Shown here: positions 55,544-64,000 of the stretch, piece after piece
Layout: each line of letters opens with the position of its first letter
Position numbering within the stretch: position 1 is the stretch's first letter
Source of the DNA: Bos javanicus
Lineage: Eukaryota > Chordata > Mammalia > Artiodactyla > Bovidae
Direction: 5' to 3'
DNA: 64,000 bases
Assembly: GCF_032452875.1 (NCBI RefSeq)
Contig: NC_083876.1
Span: 4,402,001-4,466,000, forward strand
Notes under the pieces: generated by a model
The model's database searches: none
Told to the model about the DNA's origin: nothing
The model's input: the letters and a program-made list of their open reading frames with translations, nothing else
Program-made: the position numbers and the translations under genes

Positions 55544-58500
55544 TTTTTTCAAAGTGGTGTAATGGAAAGAAGGCACATATCTAAAAAAAAAAAGACTGTT
55601 GTTGACTATCATCTTGGTAATTTGATGATGGTTAAACTCTTTATCTGCACTCTTCTCTTCTACACTTTGCTTAAAATTTTGCTCTTTCATTTTAGTTACA
55701 TTTTCTGTACTTTGGTAATAATAGAAGTTGATATTTTAAAATTTAACTTCTTCTTGAATTAAGAGTTACTGTGCATGGGTGGATGTAGATTTTAATCAAA
55801 CTGGAAGCTTATATCTTCCTATGTTTTCTTATTTTTATCTTTGTTATCCTGAAACATATCTTTTTCTGAGTTATTTCTTTTGACTCTAGAGAATTATTAA
55901 CTTCAATATTTTCCTCTAAATATCCATCCCTTTCAGTTTTCTCTTTCCTTTCCTTTACAATTCATTTAAATTCAGAATCATAAAAAAGTTGAATTAAAGC
56001 ATTAGATTTCTTCAGAAAATGCTGTAATTCAATAATACTTATGTCATTCTTCAAAATCTTTAGTTCTGTAAAATTAATTGCCCTGATTTTTTAAAGTTTA
56101 CAAACAAAATTGTATTTAAAATGATGCACAATTATAAACAGGAGTATCATGCTTTTATATGAGGCCTGAACAATATATTTTTGCTTTATGAAACTGAAAC
56201 TCCACAGAAAGTTTTACAAATTCAGGAAGTGTTCCTTCTTTCTATGTTTTCCCATTGAACCAAGGATTTAGATAACACATGAAAAAAATACATAGTCATC
56301 TATTTCCCTAGTGTCCATACTCTACTTCTGAAGATGAAAAATTAAGATTTTTTCCCCCCCCAGGTAAAGCTGACTTTCAGTACAACTCACAATTTCTTTA
56401 TGTCAGGTCTTCCTTTATTATATAGAATAATTTTACTTATACTTTAAGATCATGTCTGGTTTTAAAAATGCAAAATTTAATTTTGAGATATATATTTTTG
56501 GTATCTTCAAACAAATTTCAGCATGATTTATAGTCCTCAATTTTTTTTTCTACATAAAAGTGTATTTTGGTTGGAGTAAAGATTTTTTTGAAAGTGAAAT
56601 TGTTAGTCACTTTTTAAAAAATCAGTTATTTATTTATTTAATTGTAATTATGTTCTTAAATAAGACTACCCTCTACTACAATTTACATATAACACAATAC
56701 AAGCTGTCATACCAATATTAAAAACTATTTTTCTCAAAAAGCATGCAATACAAAATATAACTGGAAGAAGTACATTCTAGTATACACACACCTACATACA
56801 CACAGACAATACTTGCCACTATATTACATATATTGATAAGAAAATATATCCTCCTTTCCCCAACAGTGCCACAAGATATAAAACTGGTAAAAAGTGAAAC
56901 TTTATTTATAAATGTACAATTAGGCACAGGAAAATATTGCCTCATAAATGGCAAAATAATGTGTGGGAAATGAGTATATGGGTTTTGGTGTTTGTGTTGA
57001 TGCTGTGAATAATGGGGATTACAGAGTACTTCTGAACAAAAGAGGAAGGAATGTCGAATAGTACATCAATATATTCGATTCTCTGACAAATGGTAAGTGA
57101 TATACTTCAGGACAGTCTTAGTAAAAATTGTGTTGTATTTTAAGAGTTCCTTTAGTAACTATTGTGTCAAGTTCTTTTTTTCCTTTCCATGCTGTCGACC
57201 CTAGACTTCCCTTGACTTCAAACTGATCACCACTTAGGCTCCCTTACATGTAGCAGACTAGGGGTGAACCCATTCTGAGTGTCATTTCTTTCTTGGAATG
57301 ATGTACGCTGTGGTAGAATCTGAATTGGTTGATCTAAGCTTTACTTTCAATCTTGTCATTAATAACTGTATGATTTGGAACAAGCCAGTACATTTATTCT
57401 AGAGTAGTACTTACTATATGGTAAAATTTGTAAAGTTCTAAAATTACATTTTCAGTCTTGGAACTCGTATCTTAGCTCCAAATAGAGTATTAATGGAGGA
57501 TCCTGTGTCTTGAGGCATTTTTTCTTGATTTTTAACATGTTAAGACTCTCTTTTCAGACCCTAATATCAACTGATAAGCCTTTGTTTCCCTTGGCTTTGG
57601 TTTTAATTTTTGTCTTATGCTACAAATTTCTGGAGCCTGCTTTGCTCCATTCTCATTGAAGAAATTGTTTTGTTCCCAAGATAAATTTTAAAAGCACTAT
57701 ACTATATAAGTATTTATGGTTAGTTAACCTCTATTGTTAGGTCAAATTTAATGATTAGAAAAAGTCATTAATCATCAGTTTAACAATAATCAAATGTATG
57801 TTAGCCTAGTATATTCTATAGGTATATAAACCATTTCAGTTCACAGTGGTTACCCTTGTAACCCAGGTTGAAATTTCTCTAGAAAGGTGACAATTTGCTC
57901 CAGGTTGATGTTTCCCTAATTCATTATTTCTCGCAATCTAATGAAAGTATAAAGGACATATTTATATCACAAGGGCACTGTTGCAATATTTTTGTACAAC
58001 TGACAAATATTTAGACACATAATTTATGTAAAAATAAATGTATTATTTTGATTAAATATTCTCTGTGATGAAAAAATATGCTTAGTAAAGCTTAGTATTT
58101 TCTCCAAATTTTTATGGCTATCATAAACAATCAAACAGAAAAGCACAATAAGCAGACATATCGATCTCTCCAAGGCCCTAAAGCTATTCTTCTCTATTTT
58201 AACTTACTGTGAGCAGAACAGCCATTTGCCAGGAGAAGAGTGGTTCTGTACCTAAGGTATATGAATAATGGAATTAGATAAAAGAAAGACCAAACTCATC
58301 ATTTATAATATTTATCTGTATGAGCAAAATCACTACCCACTTCCAGCCTTTAATGGATGGATATGGAAGTAGCATTTTTTTCTGCCTAGATTGATAGGGT
58401 TGCCTGTCCTTCAAAGGACCAGTATCAGATTCCCAGCGTCTTTCTCAAGATAAGACTCTTGAGAAACAGAGTAAATTTATTGGTGTCACTTTCTTTGACA

Positions 58501-59239
58501 GCTGGACCAATTTTAATTTCAAAATTTCAGTGAGTTCTGCAGCCACCATTTTCAGTATAGATAATAGAAGGCCTAAAGGCATTCAGGAATCTTATATAAC
58601 CCAAAGATGGGCTTTTGTGTCAAAATGAAGAGTGAACTTTGGAAGCAAAAATGGCAAAATGACACAATTTATTCAAAAATATTTCATTACTATTAACTTG
58701 GAAAACCCATAAGTAAGGTGTTTCCTAGATATATTCCTAGTGATCTAAGTACAAAGAACCATAAATTATGATCACTATAACATTTGTTAGTCCTTTTCTT
58801 TGAAGCAGCTAATTCTGTTCTAGTGAACCCCATGTAGATGGTACTTTGTGCAAAGGAGACATCATGACTCCAACTACTTAAGACTCTAGATTTGAATACG
58901 TCTTATTCATAGACTTGATAATGGCTATATAAAATTTATTGATACTGATCAAAGACAACAAAGTGAAAAATAAAGAAAAAGTTTGGAGAAAAATTACATA
59001 GGATCCAAATTCAAAACTTTCTCTGTGCATCACTACCAGGATTATCCAGACTCAGGTGAATTCACAGGGGTATGTGGATACAACAGAGAGTGTTTACCAC
59101 ATTTAATTCATTTTGCATTTCCATTTAAGGAATAATATATTTCTTAATGAGGATGATTAAATACATACAAAAATACATAAGAAGCTATATAATAATATAA
59201 GCTATATTATTTCTCTACTTGTAAGGATTTCTGCCTGGT
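55544..59239. other. Longest stretch without recognisable repeats
   Basis: 3.7 kb of AT-rich DNA. A possible MIR-like relic occurs near 57340-57430 ('aataactgtatgatttggaa', 'caagccagtacatttatt'), too weak to call. No frame over 90 codons with a recognisable domain; no splice-flanked exon seen. Confidence 0.5.
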
Positions 59240-59335
59240 GTGGTGGTTTAGTCACTGAGTTCTGGTCGACTCTTGCTATTCCATGGATTGTAGCCTTCCT
59301 TTGTCCATTGAATTCTCTAGGCAGTAATACTGGAA
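59240..59335 (-). mobile_element. Bov-tA SINE fragment (older, truncated)
   Basis: Antisense 3' half: 'gtggtttagtcactgagttc', 'ccatggattgtagcc' and 'aattctctaggcagtaatac'. Immediately followed by a second, better preserved copy in the same orientation. Confidence 0.78.
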
Positions 59336-59340
59336 AGGAA

Positions 59341-59540
59341 AGTGAAGTTGCTCAGTCATGTCCAACTCTTTGCAACCTCATGGATTGTAGCCTGCCAGGC
59401 TCCTCCGTCCATGGGATTTTCCAGGCAAGAATACTGGAGTGGGTTGCCATTTCCTTCTCCAAGGGATCTTTCTTACCCAGGGATTGAACCCTGGTCTCCT
59501 GCATTGGAGGCAGGTTCTTTACTGACTGAGCTAAAAGAGA
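59341..59540 (-). mobile_element. Bov-tA SINE
   Basis: Antisense from 'agtgaagttgctcagtcatg' to 'gaggcaggttctttactgac', then a decayed head. The B-box-like region 'gattgaaccctgg' is present. The 109-codon plus frame at 59342 is a SINE artefact. Confidence 0.9.
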
Positions 59541-61009
59541 ATCATGTGTGCCTGGAGATTTGTATTTTAAATATTTTCTCTATAGTGCTAATTTTTTCTG
59601 ATTTTGTAGAGGTCAAAAGAAAATGTAGAAAGCATATGAACATGAAGGACATTATACTAAGCTTCTCTTAAGTGATAAAATAAGATAAAACAAAGATGAC
59701 AATGATGCAAAACATCTGGCATCCTGTCACCTGAATATTTTTATAACTAAACCACTAAATGTGCTTTTTTGATACTGTGCCAGATGGACATTGCAATTAG
59801 TTACTACACTGAATTACAACTCTCAGAGGGGGACATTGGCATGCTTTCACCCACAACATCTATGCAGTCAGGGTAAGAAAGGGCTACAGAAAGGAAATCA
59901 AAGTGAATGTTGAAAAAAAATCTAGCTGTCTGGCTCAATTTTAGTTCATCTGTGATTATTGATCACTTTACACCCTAATGGAAAATTCCTATTTGCCAAA
60001 AGAGGTATTTTTTCTTAATAATGTTGATTCCTTTCTGAAAATAGCAACCATTTGATTCTCCACTGAGTATTTTGTTCACAAGGGGAATTACTTTTAATTC
60101 AGACATAGAAGTATGATGTAAAAATAAAATCCTTTCATAATATTCTTTATTACTGATTTGCTTAGATTTCTTATTATTAACTTGAGAAAATGATGCCTGT
60201 ATTACAATGAAGATACTCATCATATACACACAACAGTTGTCACTCTTCATCTTGGTACAGGTTTATATCATCTTCTCAGCAGCTGTTAGTTCAACAACTA
60301 ATTCCAAGGGCTTTGGGGACTTTTTATTATCTAATACAAATACCTTACTTCCTAATTAATTTTTTGAAAGAAACTCATAGGAAATTACAGCCATTAACAG
60401 GACCTTGAAAGTCAGTGAATGACAAATTTAATTATTAAATATATGCATGTATTCATAAAGTAAAACGAGAATATGGTGTTACTTCCTAAGAGCCTATTTT
60501 TGAGCCTGACATTTTAAATACATTATAAAACTTAACTTGCATAGATATGGTTAAGGAAAGGTTATTTCAACTTCGCCACAGGGAAACTCACCAGTGAGGA
60601 AGAAAATTTGAACAGGGGCAATCATTTTAAAACTGACAGAGCCCATTATAGAAGTAATCTCTGATTATCAACAAGATTCATGGAAGTTTTCACAGTACCA
60701 CACTGGTACACATATAATTAACCACAGAAACATGGCTCATTGAAATGAACTATTACTCTGGGAATGATATTTCCATCCTTCACACATATCTACATCAGTT
60801 CAGTTCTGTATTTGATAAAGAAGCTCTTTTAAGTCTGGAATTTAGGATCAAAGTTGAATCACATAATTATGGTCTATAATTCAGAATGAACTATTACATT
60901 TTATGTAAATACTTACAGTTTTATTATGTTGGCATTTCTAATGTGTCTTCTGAGAGGAAAAACCCAGCGCTCTGATTTATCATAGTGGGATAAGAAAGCT
61001 GTGAAATTG
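59541..61009. other. Unassigned intergenic DNA
   Basis: No repeat family recognised with confidence. The 91-codon minus frame at 59975-60250 has no domain signature and poor composition for coding. Confidence 0.45.
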
Positions 61010-61257
61010 TCAAATGCACAAATGCACTCACCTCACACGCTAGTAAAGTACTGTGCAAAATTCTCCAGCCAGGCTTGAGCAATACGTGAACTGTGAACTT
61101 CCAGACGTTCGAGCTGGTTTTAGAAAAGGCAGAGGAACCAGAGATCAAATTGCCAACATCCGCTGGATCATGGAAAAAGCAAGAGAGTTCCAGAAAATAT
61201 CTATTTCTGCTTTATTGACTGTGCCAAAGCCTTTGACTGTGTGGATCACAATAAACT

Positions 61258-61776
61258 GTGGAAAATTGTGAAAGAGATGGGAATACCAGACCATCTGACC
61301 TGCCTCTTGAGAAACCTATATGTGGTCAGGAAGCAACAGTTAGAACTGGACATGGAAAAACAGACTGGATCCAAATAGGAAAAGGAGTATGTCAAGGCTG
61401 TATATTGTCACCCTGCTTATTTAACTTCTATGCAGAGTACATCATGAGAAATGCTGGGCTGGAGGAAGCACAAACTGGAATCCAGATTGCCAGGAGAAAT
61501 ATCCATAACCTCAGATATGCAGATGACACCACCCTTGTGGCAGAAAGTGAAGAGGAACTAAAAAGCTTCTTGATGAAAGTGAAAGAGGAGAGTGAAAAGG
61601 TTGGCTTAAAGCTCAACATTCAGAAAATGAAGATCATGGCATCTGGTCCCATCACTTCATGGGAAATAGATGGGGAAACAGTGTCAGACTTTATTTTGGG
61701 GGCTCCAAAATCACTGCAGATGGTGGTTGCAGCCATGAAATTAAAAGATACTTACTCCTTGGAAGGAAAGTTATGA
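61258..61776 (+). pseudogene. BovB reverse transcriptase palm fragment (YADD intact)
   Basis: 172 codons: GKGVCQGCILSPCLFNFYAE (motif B), IHNLRYADDTTLVAESEEEL (motif C intact), KVGLKLNIQKMKIMASGPIT and up to SLEGKL. The first about 20 residues come from a shifted frame before GQEATVRTG, so motif A lies in another frame (about 61220). Remnant only. Confidence 0.87.
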
Positions 61777-61780
61777 CCAA

Positions 61781-61868
61781 CATGCTGCTGCTGCTGCTAA
61801 GTCGCTTCAGTCGTGTCCGACTCTGTGCAACCCCATAGACAGCAGCCAACCAGGCTCCCCGGTCCATG
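61781..61868 (-). mobile_element. BOV-A2 SINE fragment inside BovB
   Basis: (GCT)n tail at 61784-61799, then 'aagtcgcttcagtcgtgtcc', 'gactctgtgcaaccccatag' and 'ccaaccaggctccccggtcc'. 5'-truncated. About 15 bases of BovB are missing at the right junction, so the insertion came with a small deletion. Confidence 0.9.
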
Positions 61869-62493
61869 GCTGAAAACAGAGACATTACTTTGCCAACAAT
61901 TGTCCATCTAGCCAAGGCTATGGTTTTTACAGTGTTCATGTGTGGATGTGAGAGTTGGACTGTGAAGAAAGCTGAGTGCCAAAAATTGATGCTTTTGAAC
62001 TGTGGTGTTGGAGAAGACTCTTGAGAGTCCCTTGGACTGCAAGGAGATCCAACCAGTCCATCCTAAAGGAGATCAGTCCTGGGTGTAAATTGGAAAGCCT
62101 GATGCTTCAGCTGAAACTCCAATATTTTGGCCACCTCATGCGAAGTGTTGCCTAATTGGAAAAGACCCTGATGCTGGGAGGGATTGGGGGCAGGAGGAGA
62201 AGGGGACGACAGAGGATGAGATGGTTAGATGGCATCACCGAGTCAATGGACATGAGTTTGGGTAATCTCCGGGAGTTGGTGATGGACAGGCAAGGGTGGC
62301 GTGCTGCAATTCATGGGGTCGCAAAAAGTCGAACAGGACTGAGCAACTGAACTGAACTAAAATTTTGGCAGAAAAACTCTTCAATAACTAATTTCACTTG
62401 CAAATTTATTTTACATTTGTTTGGTTTCTGTGGTGTTATCTACTATAAAAGTGTGAATAAATGGAATGTTTCTTACTTAATGTACATTGTTTT

Positions 62494-62613
62494 TTTTTTT
62501 TAATTAGAGGATAATTGCTTTATACTGTTGTGTTGGTTTCTGCTATACAACAGCATGACTCAGCTATACATATCCATATATCCCCTCCATCTTGAGCCTC
62601 CCTCACACAATCC
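62494..62613 (-). mobile_element. L1 3' UTR fragment (artiodactyl type), antisense
   Basis: T run, 'aattagaggataattgcttt', 'tgttggtttctgctatacaa', 'atatcccctccatcttgagc'. The near repeat tacattgtttt / tacactgtttt flanks it (62483-62493 and 62614-62624). An older L1 lineage than the L1-BT-like tails elsewhere. Confidence 0.82.
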
Positions 62614-62624
62614 TACACTGTTTT

Positions 62625-62982
62625 GTTGTTGAGTTAAAGTAAATACAAACAAACAAACAAAATTTTAAAAGCATTCAGTAAACTGGTAACCACATTTCAT
62701 TTCAGAGTCATCCATATGTCCCCCCTTTCATAAATTCACTAACAAATGTCTGATATTATTTCCCATAAAAATATAGTACATCTAAACATCAAATAAAACT
62801 TTTGTTTATCCATCATTGTCAAAGATGATGATCAATCTTAATAGAAGAATTCCTTTGGTCATTCTAATGAACTTTGAATGTAAGTAAAAATATCTAAACA
62901 GGTTTCTTCAACTTCATCAATGCTCTAATAAGGGATTTATTTTGCAATGTGTTCTAGGATAGCCTGGAATCAAATATTGTTG
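62625..62982. other. Unassigned spacer with (CAAA)n and (TTG)n tracts
   Basis: A CAAA array near 62644-62660 and a TTG array at 62979-62990 that belongs to the BovB tail. Nothing else recognised. Confidence 0.5.
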
Positions 62983-63600
62983 TTGTTGTTCAGTCACACA
63001 GTCATGTCTAACTCTTTAGGACCCCATGGACTACAGCACGCCAGGCTTCCTTGTCCTTCACCATCTCCCAGAGCTTGCTCAAACTCATGTCCATTGAGTC
63101 GGTGATGCCATCCAACCATCTTATCCTTAGTCATCCCCTTCTCCTCCTGTCTTCAATCTTTCCCAGCATCAGGGTCTTTTCTAAAGATTCAGCTCTATGC
63201 ATCAGAAGTCCAAAGTACTGGGGCTTCAGCTTCAGCATCAGCCCTTCCAATGAATATTCAGGACTGATTTCCTTTAGGATTGACTGATTTGATCTCCTTG
63301 CTGTCCAAGGGACTCTCAAGAGTCTTCTCCAACACCACAGTTCAGAAACATCAGTTCTTGGCACTCAACCTTCTTTATGGTCCAACTCTCACATCCATGC
63401 ATGACTACTGGAAAAGCCATAGCTTTGACTAGATGGACCTTTGTTGGCAAAGTAATACCTTTGCTTTTTAATATGCTGTCTAGGTTGGTCATAGCTTTTC
63501 TTTCAAGAAACAAGTATCTTTGACTTTCATGGCTTTAATCACCATCTGCAATGATTTTGGAGCCCAAGAAAATAAAGTTGGTCACTGTTTCCATTAGAAA
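62983..63600 (-). mobile_element. BovB LINE 3' part, diverged subfamily
   Basis: Antisense: (TTG)n tail, 'cagtcacacagtcatgtcta', 'cttcaccatctcccagagct', 'gtactggggcttcagcttca', up to 'ggagcccaagaaaataaag'. Shares its diagnostic blocks with 51336-51909. Minus frames 63131-63364 and 63316-63513 keep LWCWRRLLRVPWTARRSNQS and LKSKGITLPTKVHLVKAM. Confidence 0.92.
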
Positions 63601-63606
63601 ATGTCT

Positions 63607-64000
63607 AATCTCAGATGGCAGAGTAGAAGGATGTGTGCTCATCTTCTCCTGTGAGAACACCAAAATTACAACTAGTTACTGAACAACTATGACAAGAGAA
63701 TGTCAGATCCCACCAAAAAATGATATCCCATATCCAAGGGCAAATGAGAAACCCAACAAAATTGCAGAAGGGTGCAATCACATTTAAAATCAAATCTCAG
63801 ACCCACCAGAGACACTCAGAGGGTGCAAACAAAGCCTTGTGTGCACCAGGAGCTGGAGAAAGGAGCAGTGACCTCCACAAGAGACTGAGAAAGACTTGCT
63901 TTTGAGTATTTGAGTGTCTCTTCTGGAGGCACAGATCAGCAGTGAACCTGCCACAAGAAAAGCAGCTCTTGTTGCTGCAGACATAGGAGGTGTGGCATGT
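63607..64000 (+). mobile_element. Ruminant L1 5' UTR, start of an element leaving the window
   Basis: Follows the order of the artiodactyl L1 5' end: 'cagatggcagagtagaagga', 'gctcatcttctcctgtgaga', 'caactagttactgaacaact', and later 'cttgtgtgcaccagg', 'gagaaaggagcagtgacctc', 'cacaagagactgagaaagac'. L1 5' UTRs carry an internal pol II promoter. Starting at the 5' end implies that this copy was not 5'-truncated, but its body lies outside the window. Confidence 0.78.

Larger units (their letters stand above)
61010..62360 (+). mobile_element. BovB LINE, 5'-truncated, with a SINE fragment inside
   Basis: Starts in the RT fingers ('gcactcacctcacacgctag') and runs to a short ACTGA tail at 62347-62359. 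At 61781-61868 a BOV-A2 piece replaces the segment between 'gttatgaccaac' and 'aacagagacatt'. The RT palm is open (61258-61776); the C-terminal region is broken. Confidence 0.92.

Noticed and set aside
63720..63905. 61-codon frame at the right edge as a gene
   Set aside because: It lies within the L1 5' UTR, upstream of where ORF1 would begin.

Overview
The window looks like intergenic DNA from a bovid ruminant (cattle, buffalo, sheep or goat). The diagnostic content is BovB (RTE-type) LINEs, the Bov-tA and BOV-A2 SINE families, a ruminant-type L1 (called L1-BT-like here) and a bovine-type betaretroviral (ERVK-like) solo LTR. These families are restricted to, or amplified in, ruminants. Older mammalian elements (L1M-type L1, MLT1-like LTRs, an L2 fragment) lie beneath them. 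I found no host protein-coding exon, no tRNA or rRNA gene, and no CRISPR array. Every long reading frame with recognisable content is a decayed transposon ORF: BovB endonuclease/reverse transcriptase or L1 ORF2. Family names come from recognising consensus sequence by eye, not from a database search.

Layout. 1-6.2 kb: a BovB 3' end, then an old minus-strand L1 split by a second BovB, which itself carries a small L1 tail. 6.6-8.65 kb: a BOV-A2 with a perfect 13-bp target-site duplication (TSD), then an MLT1-like LTR split by a 5'-inverted L1 that contains a SINE. 9-18 kb: sparse repeats, an MLT1-like LTR, a BovB with an L1 tail inside it, an L2 relic, and an unusual group of local inverted and direct copies at 15.0-15.7 kb. 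A fold-back BovB/SINE terminus lies at 16.1-16.3 kb. 17.8-23.4 kb: an L1 3' end, two BovB copies and two SINEs. 23.4-25.6 kb: AT-rich DNA with little recognisable.

25.6-33.1 kb: old L1s. One plus-strand L1 (26.5-30.8 kb) holds six later insertions, including a 1,367-bp solo LTR with TG...CA ends and a 6-bp TSD. 33.8-39.9 kb: a three-layer nest of old L1, BovB, and a 2.8-kb ruminant L1. 41.3-54.5 kb: another old L1 that received a BovB cluster, namely a 3'-truncated plus copy, a 2.8-kb minus copy, and a nearly complete 3.7-kb plus copy arranged head to head. Two more minus-strand BovB copies and SINEs follow. 54.5-61 kb is the longest stretch with little recognisable repeat. 61-64 kb: BovB copies, then the 5' UTR of a plus-strand L1 that leaves the window.

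The elements do not form a pathway. They record successive waves of insertion: MLT1/L2 and old L1, then BovB and Bov-tA, then BOV-A2 and ruminant L1 tails. BovB would supply the endonuclease and reverse transcriptase that copies Bov-tA/BOV-A2 (shared 3' ends), but every BovB copy seen here is broken. The most interesting structures are the 2.8-kb head-to-head BovB inverted repeat, the template-switch-like inverted copies at 15 kb, the fold-back at 16.1 kb, and the solo LTR whose 5' part contains BovB-derived sequence.
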